A DNA stretch of 64,000 bases from Glo-17 sp964637835 (GCA_964637835.1 CAZWYF010000006.1:1-64000); one strand, 5' to 3'. Shown: positions 16,057 through 28,243, counted from the first letter of the stretch. The notes: a model not told the origin generated them from the sequence alone. Translations and numbers: made by a program.

Positions 16057-17190
16057 TCAGCGGCTCCCTTCGCTGGGGTTGGTGCCGCCGCGCCGGGAGG
16101 CGGAGTTCGCCAGCCCGGACGCGGGCGGCGGCGGCAGGGGTCCGAAGCGATAGACCACGGCGTAGTGCTTGGCGTCGAGGCCGAGGAGCTCGCCCTGGTC
16201 GGTGAAGGCGATCTCGTGGATGGACACGCGCCGGCGATCGTGGACCGCCGGCGGCTCGAAGCTCTGGAGCAGCTCGCCCGCCGGGGTATAGACCTGCAGG
16301 ACGCCGCTCACCAGGACGTGGATCAGCCCGTCTCGGATGGCGAGGTCGTTGACGTAGATCGGGATGGGGAACTCGCCCGGCGTGGCGGCCGCCGCGAGAT
16401 CCGCCAGGAGCGTCTCCGGCGCCGCGGAGACCGGCTCGACCGGGGTCCGGCCGGCGTTCGGCAGGTACCAGCGCCGCAGCCGCACGGGGGCCTCGCCCGA
16501 GAGGTGGAAGTCGCCGAGGTGCCGGCCGTCGCGGTGATGGACCCGCAGATGGCCCAGGGCGCGGTGCGCCACCACGGCCAGCATGTCCCCCACCGCCACG
16601 TGAGCGTAGTTCGCGTTGCGGGTGAGCGAGTGGTAGCGGTGGGCGATGCGGTGGGCCTGGCCGAAGGCCAGCGTGTCGCCACCGCAGCTCACCAGCCGGG
16701 CCAGCGGTCGGATCCCGGCCCGCGGACCGGTCAGGGCCAGGCCGTCCGCATCGCCGGCGCCGCGGAAGACGCGATGGCCGGTGGGCACGCGGCTCCAGCG
16801 GCCCGGCCCCCGGCGGATGCTCACCGTGCGCGCCCACGGGTCGACCACGTGGAGCTGGCCCCCGCACCCGAAGAACAGGCTCTCCGGACGCAGGCCGGGC
16901 ACCTCCACCACCTCACGGTGGTCGCCGTCGTGGTCCAGCGACCAGACCACCAGTTCTCGCGCGTCCAGCAGGTGGATGCGCCCGCCGGACCAGGCGAGGT
17001 CCACGAGCTCGCCGGCGAAGTCGGCGCATGGGATGGCCTGCTGCACGGCGAGGGGGCGGGGCTCGCTGGCAGGCGTGCCGGCGAGCAGCGGCGCGGCAGC
17101 GGCCACCAGGAGGGCCGCGGCCAGCCGCGCGGCCCTGGGGCCGCAGGACGGGGCGAGGGGGCGAGATGGCCGCTGGAGTCGCATGGTCAT
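16057..17190 (-). CDS. Exported beta-propeller protein A
   Basis: A 377-residue exported protein. After the signal region (RLAAALLVAAAAPLLAG) come propeller-like blades, for example ELVDLAWSGGRIHLLDARELVVWSLD, PESLFFGCGGQLHVVDPWARTVSIRR and VNDLAIRDGLIHVLVSGVLQVYTPAGELL. These resemble the six-bladed propeller proteins of Bacteroidota. The start ATG at 17190 overlaps the upstream stop (ATGA), with GGAGGTCAGG before it. It is followed after one base by the Cys-rich protein 2 gene. Probable role: extracytoplasmic binding or scaffolding for the small proteins; this is inference from operon structure. Confidence 0.7.
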   Translation of the reverse strand: MTMRLQRPSRPLAPSCGPRAARLAAALLVAAAAPLLAGTPASEPRPLAVQQAIPCADFAGELVDLAWSGGRIHLLDARELVVWSLDHDGDHREVVEVPGLRPESLFFGCGGQLHVVDPWARTVSIRRGPGRWSRVPTGHRVFRGAGDADGLALTGPRAGIRPLARLVSCGGDTLAFGQAHRIAHRYHSLTRNANYAHVAVGDMLAVVAHRALGHLRVHHRDGRHLGDFHLSGEAPVRLRRWYLPNAGRTPVEPVSAAPETLLADLAAAATPGEFPIPIYVNDLAIRDGLIHVLVSGVLQVYTPAGELLQSFEPPAVHDRRRVSIHEIAFTDQGELLGLDAKHYAVVYRFGPLPPPPASGLANSASRRGGTNPSEGSR

Positions 17191-18029
17191 GGCCTGACCT
17201 CCGGGTTGGCGAGGGATTCCACGGCGACGCTGGCCGGGCCGCTGCGTCGCACCAGCACCGGCCGGTAGGATCCCCCCCGGCGCAGGCCCAGGATCCGGGC
17301 TCCCGCACCCAGCGGCAGCAGGTGCCCCGCTCCCTGCCAGCCGAGGTCGCGCAGCGCGGACACCGCGGCCGGCTCGAAGGCGAGCAGCGGCCGATCGGGG
17401 GCCGCCGCCACCGCGGCGCGGACGGCAGCCTCGTGCTTGGCGAGCAGGCACGGGCTGCAGCCGGGTGGCAGGAAGAGCAGGCCAGGGGTATCGCCGTGGA
17501 GCACCGCGGAGGCCGGCTGGAGCGGCTGATCGTCCATGGGGACCAGGAGGTCGTCGGCGGCGAGGTGGGATTCCAGCAGCAACCGGACGTGATCCGGGTA
17601 GCTGGTCCGAGCCCGGCCGCGCAGTTCGCGCTCGCAGACGCGATAGACGGCGTAGAGGTCGAGGGCGTCCGCCGGCAAGGCGAGCAGGACGCCGCCGCGG
17701 GCGTCCTGCACGGTCAGGGCCGCCGCCCCGGCTCCGGGAGCCGGGTCCGCCGCCAGCGCCCGCACGCCGGCGCGACGGTCGGCCGCGATCCCGGCGGCCG
17801 CCACCTCGAGACCGTCCGGGCCGTACTCCGCGGCGAAGGCCGCGAGCAACGGCGCCACCACCCGGTCCACGGGATCGGAGACCCCACGGTAGGTCAGCTG
17901 CAGGCGCTCGCCCCCCGCGTCGGCACGGGCCAGGGACGGCGCGAGCAGGCCCGGCGAGAGGATCAGGACGAGCGACAGGATCAGGACGAGCGACAGGATC
18001 CTCATCGGCGCGATCATGGTCTTGGTCAT
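17187..18029 (-). CDS. Exported thioredoxin-like CxxC protein
   Basis: A 280-residue exported protein. The signal sequence (about 9-36, cleavage after ARA) contains a duplicated LSLVLI block encoded by an 18-bp tandem repeat. Near residue 185 it has the strand-loop GLLFLPPGCSPCLLAKHEA, a thioredoxin-fold active site with C191-x-x-C194. The N-terminal 150 residues are not recognised; one more cysteine is C132. Overlapping ATGA junctions join it to both neighbours. A role in forming or isomerising disulfides of the two Cys-rich products is an attractive inference. A peroxiredoxin or TlpA-like reductase is an alternative. Confidence 0.65.
   Translation of the reverse strand: MTKTMIAPMRILSLVLILSLVLILSPGLLAPSLARADAGGERLQLTYRGVSDPVDRVVAPLLAAFAAEYGPDGLEVAAAGIAADRRAGVRALAADPAPGAGAAALTVQDARGGVLLALPADALDLYAVYRVCERELRGRARTSYPDHVRLLLESHLAADDLLVPMDDQPLQPASAVLHGDTPGLLFLPPGCSPCLLAKHEAAVRAAVAAAPDRPLLAFEPAAVSALRDLGWQGAGHLLPLGAGARILGLRRGGSYRPVLVRRSGPASVAVESLANPEVRP
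17961..17996. repeat. Perfect 18-bp tandem repeat inside a signal peptide
   Basis: Two identical 18-base units (17961-17978 and 17979-17996, GATCAGGACGAGCGACAG) plus a partial third encode two copies of LSLVLI in the hydrophobic core of the thioredoxin-like protein. Gain or loss of a unit keeps the reading frame but changes the length of the hydrophobic core by six residues. Confidence 0.9.
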
Positions 18030-19246
18030 GGTGCTTCTCCCTGGTAGCTCCAGTACTCGATGGCCGGTGGCTCCTCGCTGCCTCCCGATCCCGGCCAGGA
18101 CCCCATCAGGGAGAGGCAGCCCGGTAGATCCCGCAGGACCACCACGTCGCGGTCGGGCAGGACCATCAGCTCATCCCGGTCAGGCCGCAGCGGAATCCCC
18201 AGGTGGACGTCGGCGACGGTGGCGGCGCCGGGAGCGGCGAGGTCGAGAAGGTCGAGCCGGATGCCGACGCCCGGTGGCAGGTCGGCGAAGCGGTGGGCGC
18301 TGGTCACCAGGACCTGGCGCTGACCGAGCGCCTGGACGCCCGTGACGGCCTCGGCGGTCTCGTGGTAGCGGAGATCCACGGGCACCTCCCGTCCGTCGAC
18401 GGTGCGGCGGAAGCCGCGACGGAGCCCCTCGATCTCGCGGGCGGGACGCGGATAGGTGGGCACCCGTCGCGTGAAGGCGTGTTGCAGCCCCCGCTCGGGG
18501 TGATGGAGCTCGAGGCGATAGGCGTCCCGGGCCGGCGCCACCAGGGCCCGGCCGTCGGCCAGCAGGGTCCAGCCCCGATGCGGCGCATGGCCTGCGGTCT
18601 CGTCCACCACCCCGGGACGGATCTCGGCGACCACCTCCTGGTGCATGGCGGCGGCCTCGATCTCCAGCCGATCGGGGTCCAGCCACGCCAGATCCACGCG
18701 GGTGCGCGACCGGCGCCGGTCAGGATGATCCACGCGCACCAGCAGCCCGAGCCAGCGATCCCGGCCGGCCACCAGCCGCAGCAGGGTGGCCACGGCCCCG
18801 TCGCCACCGGTGGCGGTCATCTGGGCGCGCAGGCTGCGCCGCGGCGTCCCGTCGCGGGCGACCACCTCCGCGCGGCCCGGCCAGGCCTGCACCAGCACCA
18901 GCTCGCCATCCGCGGTCTCGGCCAGGCCCGTCAAGCGGATCACCTGGCCGGGCCCCTCGCCGGCGACCGGGAGGATCCGCGCCACGGTCCCGTCCCGCTC
19001 GAGGACGAGCACCTGGCCCAGCTGGCCGTCGGCCACGGCGAGCGATCCGTCGGCGAGCTGCAGGAGGTCGACGACGCGGCCGAAGAGCACGTCGTCCGAG
19101 CTGAGGGTCCAGGCGAGCGCATGGCGCCAGGTCACGGGCGGGGCCGGTTCCAGGACCTGGACGGGCGCCGCGAGGGCGGCAAGCCCGCCGGCCAGGAGGC
19201 CGGACGCCAGGAGCCCGGGAAGGTGACGGTGGCGGACGCGGAACAT
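18026..19246 (-). CDS. Exported beta-propeller protein B
   Basis: A 406-residue exported protein and first gene of the operon. The signal is GLLASGLLAGGLAALAAP. The propeller-like blades include VVDLLQLADGSLAVADGQLGQVLVLE, LTGLAETADGELVLVQAWPG and GWTLLADGRALVAPARDAYRLEL, the pattern of six-bladed propellers. The ATG at 19246 has AAAGG 8 bases upstream. The stop overlaps the start of the thioredoxin-like gene (ATGA). Remotely similar to propeller A in design but not a close copy. Function unknown. Confidence 0.7.
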   Translation of the reverse strand: MFRVRHRHLPGLLASGLLAGGLAALAAPVQVLEPAPPVTWRHALAWTLSSDDVLFGRVVDLLQLADGSLAVADGQLGQVLVLERDGTVARILPVAGEGPGQVIRLTGLAETADGELVLVQAWPGRAEVVARDGTPRRSLRAQMTATGGDGAVATLLRLVAGRDRWLGLLVRVDHPDRRRSRTRVDLAWLDPDRLEIEAAAMHQEVVAEIRPGVVDETAGHAPHRGWTLLADGRALVAPARDAYRLELHHPERGLQHAFTRRVPTYPRPAREIEGLRRGFRRTVDGREVPVDLRYHETAEAVTGVQALGQRQVLVTSAHRFADLPPGVGIRLDLLDLAAPGAATVADVHLGIPLRPDRDELMVLPDRDVVVLRDLPGCLSLMGSWPGSGGSEEPPAIEYWSYQGEAP

Positions 19247-19589
19247 GGGGCGGCCTTTCGCGCTGGCGCCGACCGGCAGTGGCCGGCGCCCCGCGTCAGG
19301 GGCAAGAGCTGCACCGGTCGCCGGTCTGCGGGTGCGGCGAAAGACGGCAGACCCGCTGGATGGCCGTGGGGGCGCCCTGACGGGCGGATCCGCGGGGATC
19401 GCGGGCGATCGGCCGGAGCCGGTCCGCGGGCCGGCCACCGAGCCTGGCGCGTCCCGGGGACGACGGCTCCGATCGCCCCGTCACCCCGTGGCGACACGCC
19501 GGAGCCAGTCGTTCGCCGCCGAGAAGCACGCGGAGGGGCCCAGGCAACGAGGGGTCGCGAGATCGCTGCGATCCTGGTGCTATCCCGGC
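19247..19589 (-). promoter_or_regulatory. Structured leader upstream of the exported propeller operon (no gene)
   Basis: About 340 bases without a convincing gene. Inverted repeats lie at 19265-19271 with 19284-19290 (GGCGCCG/CGGCGCC), next to the start codon; at 19323-19329 with 19347-19353 (GGTCTGC/GCAGACC); and, at long range, at 19404-19420 with 19465-19477 (GGCGATCGG..AGCC against GGCTCCGATCGCC). The short open frames here lack family features. A structured 5' leader or uncharacterised RNA is possible. I recognise no known riboswitch and no clear promoter. Confidence 0.35.
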
Positions 19590-19626
19590 AAAAAACAACG
19601 GGCCACGGCATCGCCGTAACCCGTTG
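19590..19626 (-). terminator. Intrinsic terminator of tRNA-Lys
   Basis: On the minus strand, CAACGGG (19626-19620) and ACGGC (19617-19613) pair with GCCGT (19609-19605) and CCCGTTG (19602-19596), followed by TTTTTT (19595-19590). It begins 8 bases past the CCA end of the tRNA. Confidence 0.85.
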
Positions 19627-19633
19627 ATTTTAT

Positions 19634-19710
19634 TGGTAGGCCGCCCCGGACTCGAACCGGGTACCCTCTGCTTAAAAGGCAGATGCTCTGACCAGATGAG
19701 CTAGCGGCCC
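19634..19710 (-). tRNA. tRNA-Lys (anticodon TTT)
   Basis: A 77-base cloverleaf reading GGGCCGCTAGCTCATCTGG from 19710. The anticodon stem-loop is TCTGC-CTTTTAA-GCAGA, giving anticodon TTT. The T arm is CCGGG-type with TTCGAGT. The CCA end is encoded (19636-19634). A strong terminator follows. Confidence 0.95.
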
Positions 19711-19771
19711 ACTCGGCGTCGGCCCAAGCTACCGCCTGGCGACCGACGTGTCAAAATCGCGCCCCGGCTCC

Positions 19772-21067
<1,296 letters not shown>

Positions 21068-21105
21068 GGTGACTCCTCGACCGGCGATCACGCGCCGGTG
21101 CTCAG

Positions 21106-21129
21106 AAAAAAGGGCCCGCGCACGGGCCT
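21106..21129 (-). terminator. Intrinsic terminator before purA
   Basis: On the minus strand GGCCCG (21128-21123), loop TGCG and CGGGCC (21118-21113) are followed by TTTTTT (21111-21106). It ends the transcript of the small haem-motif protein, only 39 bases before the purA start, so some read-through or attenuation is possible. Confidence 0.8.
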
Positions 21130-21160
21130 GCCTCGCCAGCCGGGTCACACCCGGCGGCCA

Positions 21161-21592
21161 TCAGTTGCGATCGAACAGGGACTTCAGCTCGCCCCAGGTC
21201 CGGCTATCGACGCTGGCGCCGCCGCAGTCGTTGGGCGCGCCGGGATTGCTCTGCAGCTGGTCGACATTGCCGTCGCTCTGTCCATCGCCGTCCACGTCTC
21301 CCAGCTCGACCCCGTTGGTACAACCGTCGCCGTCGGAATCGAGGGAGGCCAGGGCGGCATCCCAGGTGCGGAAGTTGGCCAGGAAATCGGTGCCGAAGGC
21401 ATTGAGGGGCGACCCGGACTGGGCGGGCTCGGACACGTGGCAGAGCAGGCACTGGAACGGCTCGGTGACCGGGAGCTGCTGGAGATCGGCCTCCGTGGCC
21501 GCGGCCGGCTGGACGGTGGCGCCCAGCAGCCCGACCGCGACGATCCCCACGATCGCTGCTGCCAGGACGTTCTGCCGGGGGTTCGCTGCCAT
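21161..21592 (-). CDS. Exported protein with CxxCH motif and calcium-type repeat
   Basis: A 143-residue protein with a signal peptide (1-32, ending AAA before TEAD). It has one haem c motif, C48-L-L-C51-H52 in FQCLLCHVSE, and an Asp-rich calcium-binding stretch, DSDGDGCTNGVELGDVDGDG (85-104), like thrombospondin type 3 repeats. The C-terminus NPGAPNDCGGASVDSRTWGELK resembles the end of the lamin-tail protein at 55552-56196. GAGG precedes the ATG. Possibly a small monohaem cytochrome exposed outside the inner membrane. Electron partners are unknown. Confidence 0.75.
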   Translation of the reverse strand: MAANPRQNVLAAAIVGIVAVGLLGATVQPAAATEADLQQLPVTEPFQCLLCHVSEPAQSGSPLNAFGTDFLANFRTWDAALASLDSDGDGCTNGVELGDVDGDGQSDGNVDQLQSNPGAPNDCGGASVDSRTWGELKSLFDRN

Positions 21593-21666
21593 TGTCCTCA
21601 CCCCGCCTCTCCTTCGCCGGTTCCGGGGCCGTGCGCTCCCATTATATCGGCGGCGTTCGCTCGAAG

Positions 21667-22260
21667 TCAAACCCCGTGATCGCTGGCCGTCAACACCGCA
21701 TCGATCCAGCCGAGGACCTCCGCGCGGCCCAGACGGGTCGCCGCGGATGTCGGCAGGAACGCCGTGTCCGCCGGCACGTCGAGCGCGCCGATGATCTGGC
21801 GGTACTGCGCCAGGCGCCGCGTGCTGCCCACCTTGTCCACCTTGGTCACCACCAGGGCGAAGGGCAGCCCGCTCTGCAACAGCCAGTGCGAGATCTGGCG
21901 ATCCTGCTCGCTGGGCACCCGCCGTGCATCCAGGAGGTGGAGCACCGCCGCCGGCCCCTCTGGCGCGGCGAGGAAGGCCCGGAACTGATCCCACCAGCGC
22001 TCGCGCTGCTGCTTGCTGACCTTGGCGTAGCCGTAGCCGGGCAGGTCCACCAGGTCGAACCGGGCGTCGACCCGGAAGTAGTTCCACAGGCGGGTCTTGC
22101 CGGGCTGGCCGCTGGTACGCGCCAGCCCCTTGCGCTGCAGGACCTCGTTGATGAGCGACGACTTGCCGCAGTTGCTGCGGCCCAGGAAGGCGAACTGCGG
22201 CAGCAGGGGCGGCGGCCGGTCGGCCGGGCCGGGAAAGCTGCCCATGAACTCCACGTTCAT
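21667..22260 (-). CDS. engB: Ribosome-biogenesis GTPase EngB (YsxC/YihA)
   Basis: A 197-residue TRAFAC GTPase needed for 50S maturation. G1 is GRSNCGKSS (27-35), the G3 region is LVDLPGYGYAKVS and G4 is TKVDK. SGQPGKTR is the G2/switch region typical of EngB. The start is one base after the lon stop, so translation is likely coupled. The lon-engB order is common in bacteria. Confidence 0.94.
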   Translation of the reverse strand: MNVEFMGSFPGPADRPPPLLPQFAFLGRSNCGKSSLINEVLQRKGLARTSGQPGKTRLWNYFRVDARFDLVDLPGYGYAKVSKQQRERWWDQFRAFLAAPEGPAAVLHLLDARRVPSEQDRQISHWLLQSGLPFALVVTKVDKVGSTRRLAQYRQIIGALDVPADTAFLPTSAATRLGRAEVLGWIDAVLTASDHGV

Positions 22261-22261
22261 G

Positions 22262-24616
<2,355 letters not shown>

Positions 24617-24625
24617 GGCTCTCGT

Positions 24626-25882
24626 CTAGGCTTCCTTGACGTCCGCGTCCGGGTTGCCGGTGATCACCTCGGGCGCGGCGCCCTCGGTCACGGCGGCCCG
24701 GGTGATCACCACCCGGCGGACGTCGTCCTGGGAGGGGATCTCGAACATCACGTCGCGCATGGCGGCCTCGATGATCGAGCGCAGACCACGGGCGCCGGTC
24801 TTGCGGGCGATGGCCTCGTCGGCGATGGCCTCGAGCGCGCCGGGGGCGAACACCAGTTCCACGCCCTCCATGTCCAGCAGCTTCTGGTACTGCTTGGTCA
24901 GGGCGTTGCGCGGCTCGGTGAGGATCCGGACCATGGACGACCGATCCAGCTCCTGGGTGTGCACGGACACCGGCAGGCGGCCGATGAGCTCGGGGATCAG
25001 GCCGTACTGCATCAGATCCTGCGGCTCCACCTGGGCGAGCACCTCGCCCCGGCGCAGCTTGCGGTCGACCTCGCGGCCGAAGCCGAGGCTGCCGGCGCCG
25101 GAGCGCCGCTCGACGATCTTCTCCAGACCCTCGAAGGCCCCGCCGCAGATGAACAGGATGTTGCGCGTGTTGACCTCGAGGTACTTCTGCTGCGGATGCT
25201 TGCGGCCGCCCTGGGGCGGCACGTTGGCGGTGGTGCCCTCGAGGATCTTCAGCAGCGCCTGCTGCACCCCCTCGCCCGAGACGTCCCGGGTGATGGACGG
25301 GTTGCCGCTCTTGCGCCCCACCTTGTCGAGCTCGTCGATGTAGATGATGCCCTGCTCGGCGGCCGGGATGTTGTAGTCCGCGGCCTGGAGCAGGCGCACC
25401 AGGATGTTCTCGACGTCCTCGCCCACGTAGCCGGCCTCGGTCAGGGCGGTGGCGTCGGCGATGGCGAACGGCACCTTGAGGTAGCGCGCCAGGGTCTGGG
25501 CGAGCAGGGTCTTGCCGGTACCGGTGTTGCCGATGAGCAGGATGTTGCTCTTGTCGATCTCCACGCCGTCGCGGCCGGTCTTCTGGTGGATCCGCTTGTA
25601 GTGGTTGTAGACGGCTACCGACAGCGAGATCTTGGCCTCTTCCTGGCCGATCACGTACTGGTCGAGGTGGTCCTTGATCTCCAGGGGCTTGGGGAACTCC
25701 GGCGGGGCGAGGGCGGTCTCGTCCATGAGCTCGCCCTCGAGGATGTCGTTGCAGAGCTTGATGCACTCGTTGCAGATGTAGACGCTGTTCGGCCCGGCGA
25801 CCAGCTTGGCCACCTCGTCCTGCCCCCGCGCGCAGAACGAGCACTTGATCATCTGCGGGCTGCCGTTCTGGCGGCGCTTCAT
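24626..25882 (-). CDS. clpX: ClpX, ATPase subunit of ClpXP
   Basis: A 418-residue AAA+ unfoldase. The zinc-binding domain has C14, C17, C37 and C40 (CSFC and CNEC). Walker A is GNTGTGKT, Walker B is IIYIDELDKV, and LNRFLP-region equivalents and sensor motifs follow (LIPELIGRLPV). The GYVGEDVE pore loop is present. It is 55 bases downstream of clpP and is expected to work with that peptidase. Confidence 0.97.
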   Translation of the reverse strand: MKRRQNGSPQMIKCSFCARGQDEVAKLVAGPNSVYICNECIKLCNDILEGELMDETALAPPEFPKPLEIKDHLDQYVIGQEEAKISLSVAVYNHYKRIHQKTGRDGVEIDKSNILLIGNTGTGKTLLAQTLARYLKVPFAIADATALTEAGYVGEDVENILVRLLQAADYNIPAAEQGIIYIDELDKVGRKSGNPSITRDVSGEGVQQALLKILEGTTANVPPQGGRKHPQQKYLEVNTRNILFICGGAFEGLEKIVERRSGAGSLGFGREVDRKLRRGEVLAQVEPQDLMQYGLIPELIGRLPVSVHTQELDRSSMVRILTEPRNALTKQYQKLLDMEGVELVFAPGALEAIADEAIARKTGARGLRSIIEAAMRDVMFEIPSQDDVRRVVITRAAVTEGAAPEVITGNPDADVKEA

Positions 25883-25937
25883 GGTCCCTCCCCGGAGACT
25901 GGCGGCGGGGCGGCGCCTCGGGCCGCCCCCCTTGGAA

Positions 25938-26540
25938 CTACTTCTTCTTGGCCTCGATCTCCTCGCGGCTCTCGATGACCTTGTCGACCAGACCGTACTC
26001 CTTCGCCTCCTCGGCGGACATGAAGAAATCGCGGTCGCTGTCCTTCTTGATGCGGTCGACGGGCTGCCCCGAGTGCCGGGCGAGGATCTCGTAGAGACGG
26101 TCGCGGATCAGGAGGATCTCACGGGTATAGATCTCGAGCATGGCCGCCTGCCCCTGGCTGCCACCGAGAGGCTGGTGGATCATCACGCGCGAGTTCTTCA
26201 GCGCCGAACGCTTGCCCGCGGCGCCGGCGGCGAGCAGCACGGCACCCATGCTGGAGGCCTGGCCCATGCAGATGGTCACCACGTCGTTGGCAATGTACAG
26301 CATGGTGTCGTAGATGGCGAGACCGGCCGAGACGCTGCCGCCCGGGCTGTTGATGTACAGGTAGATGTCCCGCTCGGGGTCCTCGGCCTGCAGGTACAGC
26401 AACTGGGCGATGACCAGGTTGGCGACGTTGTCGTCCACCGGCGAGCCCAGGAACACGATCCGGTCCTTGAGCAACCGGGAGTAGATGTCGTATCCGCGCT
26501 CACCGTGCCCGGTCTGCTCCACCACCATGGGAACCAGCAT
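25938..26540 (-). CDS. clpP: ClpP, proteolytic subunit
   Basis: A 200-residue serine peptidase. The catalytic residues are S97 (GQASSMG) and H122 (VMIHQPLGG), with the aspartate in the KDSDRDFFMSAEEA region near 170. INSPGGSVSAG and the C-terminal helix EAKEYGLVDKV are typical. It forms a tetradecamer with ClpX, encoded next. A probable promoter overlaps the end of tig. Confidence 0.97.
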   Translation of the reverse strand: MLVPMVVEQTGHGERGYDIYSRLLKDRIVFLGSPVDDNVANLVIAQLLYLQAEDPERDIYLYINSPGGSVSAGLAIYDTMLYIANDVVTICMGQASSMGAVLLAAGAAGKRSALKNSRVMIHQPLGGSQGQAAMLEIYTREILLIRDRLYEILARHSGQPVDRIKKDSDRDFFMSAEEAKEYGLVDKVIESREEIEAKKK

Positions 26541-26625
26541 GTTCGCTCCTCTTTCGGTCCGCTCGGGGCGTCTCTTGACGCCCGCTCCCCTGCTCTACCC
26601 CGCCAGCAGTGGCGGGTTCCCGCAT

Positions 26626-26654
26626 ATCATACAGTTTCCCCGGCCGGCCGTCAG
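26626..26654 (-). promoter_or_regulatory. Probable clpP promoter overlapping the tig stop codon
   Basis: On the minus strand CTGACG (26654-26649) and TATGAT (26631-26626) are 17 bases apart. The -35 element covers the tig stop codon, and 85 bases of leader follow before the clpP ATG. A short hairpin (CCCGCCA, 26599-26605, with TGGCGGG, 26610-26616) lies in that leader. Confidence 0.45.
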
Positions 26655-28012
26655 CCCTGGTCTTCGGCGGCCTGGTCGCCGCCCTCGGCCGCCGGATCGG
26701 CCGGCGGGGCGGCCGCCGTGATCTCCGCACGCGAGAGCAGGAAGTCGTAGGTCTTGCGCTGCTCGAGCTCGTGCCGCAGGCGGTCCCGCTCCTCGCCCTG
26801 GCGCGCGAATTCGCGATATTTCTGCGGGTCGAAGCCGTGTTCCGCGGCGGTGGCCTCGATCCTGGCCTCGATCTCCTCGGGCGTCACCTCGAGCCCCTCC
26901 TGCCGGTGGACGGAATCCAGCAGGAACAGGCCGCGGATCTGGCGCTCGGCCACCGGCCGGGCCGCCTCGCGGTACTGCTGGTCCTCCTCCTCGGTCACGG
27001 GACGACCCATCTGCTGGTTGCGGTGGTGCAGGTCCTCCAGGCCGGAGCGCAGCCACGCCTCGAGCATGCTCGGCGGCACCGGCACCTCGCCCTCGTGGCG
27101 CGCGAGCAGCTGGTCGAGCACCTGCTCGTCCAGGTCCTGGGCCACGCGCTTGGCGGCCTCCTGCTCGAGGCCCGCGCGGATCTTGCCACGGAGTTCGAGC
27201 AGGGTCTGGCCCTCCTGGAGCCGGGCGGCGAAGGCGTCGTCGGCCTCCGGGACCACCTTGTGGCGCACCGAGTCGATGCTCAGATCGAAGGTGATGGTCC
27301 GGCCCTGGAGGTCCTCGTTGGGGTAGTCCTCGGGGTAGGCGACCGCCAGCTGCTTCTGCTGCCCGGCCTCCACGCCCGCCAGTTCCTGGTTGAACTCCGG
27401 CAGGTTCTGCTCCGCCCCCAGCTCGAGGCGCTGCCCGGTCAGGCGGCGGTCCTCCAGGGGCTGGCCGTCGTCGTCCAGGGGCACCAGATCCAGCACCACC
27501 TGGTCGCCTTCCCGGGCCGGACGCTCCACCTTCTCGAAGAAGGCGCGGCTCTCCTGCAGCCGCTCGAGCACCTGGTCCACCTCCGCGGCGGTGACCTCCA
27601 CCTGGCGCTCCTCGATCTTCAGCCCCTCGTAGTCATGCGCCGCGACCTCCGGCCGCACCTCGATCTTCAGGTCGAACCGGAGGTCCTGATCGTCCTCGAA
27701 GGTCAGGTTCTCCAGTTCCGGTTCGGTGATCGGATGCAGCTGGTGCTCGATCAACGCCAGGCGGTACGCCCGGGGCACCAGGCCCTCGAACGCCTCGGCG
27801 CGCAGGCGGTCGCCGAGCTCGCGCTCGACGATGGCCCGTGGCGTCTTGCCCTTGCGGAAGCCCGGCCGCTGGTGGCTCTTGACCGCGGCGGTGAGCAGGC
27901 GCTGGTACTCCTGGTCGTAGGCGGCGCGGGCCACCTCGACCTTGATCACCCGCTGCCAGGGCTCCGGGGACTCGATCTCGATGCGGATGGGACGATCGGC
28001 GTTCTCGGTCAT
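26651..28012 (-). CDS. tig: Trigger factor
   Basis: A 453-residue ribosome-associated chaperone. The ribosome-binding signature appears as RPGFRKGKTPRAIVE, the usual G-F-R-x-G-K motif. The middle PPIase-like domain (about 160-245) contains AREGDQVVLDLV. A long helical C-terminal domain is rich in Gln/Glu/Arg. The C-terminus is an acidic Ala/Pro tail (AAPPADPAAEGGDQAAEDQG). The first gene of the clp-lon block, it follows tRNA-Leu by 44 bases, a common arrangement. Confidence 0.95.
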   Translation of the reverse strand: MTENADRPIRIEIESPEPWQRVIKVEVARAAYDQEYQRLLTAAVKSHQRPGFRKGKTPRAIVERELGDRLRAEAFEGLVPRAYRLALIEHQLHPITEPELENLTFEDDQDLRFDLKIEVRPEVAAHDYEGLKIEERQVEVTAAEVDQVLERLQESRAFFEKVERPAREGDQVVLDLVPLDDDGQPLEDRRLTGQRLELGAEQNLPEFNQELAGVEAGQQKQLAVAYPEDYPNEDLQGRTITFDLSIDSVRHKVVPEADDAFAARLQEGQTLLELRGKIRAGLEQEAAKRVAQDLDEQVLDQLLARHEGEVPVPPSMLEAWLRSGLEDLHHRNQQMGRPVTEEEDQQYREAARPVAERQIRGLFLLDSVHRQEGLEVTPEEIEARIEATAAEHGFDPQKYREFARQGEERDRLRHELEQRKTYDFLLSRAEITAAAPPADPAAEGGDQAAEDQG

Positions 28013-28055
28013 CGGTACGGACCTCGTGGGACGGGGCCGGGCCGCCGTCCGGGGC

Positions 28056-28140
<85 letters not shown>

Positions 28141-28243
28141 AAAAACGGCCCGAGCGGACTCGGACCTCGACGCAGACGGATCAGGAACGAACGGATGGGG
28201 TCATTTGGCCGCCCAATGTAGCCCGGGGGCCCCGGGCGGTCAA

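Noticed and set aside
19245..19619. Small plus-strand gene in the space between the propeller operon and tRNA-Lys
   Set aside because: No ribosome site, no recognisable motif, and the region is better explained as a structured leader plus the tRNA terminator.
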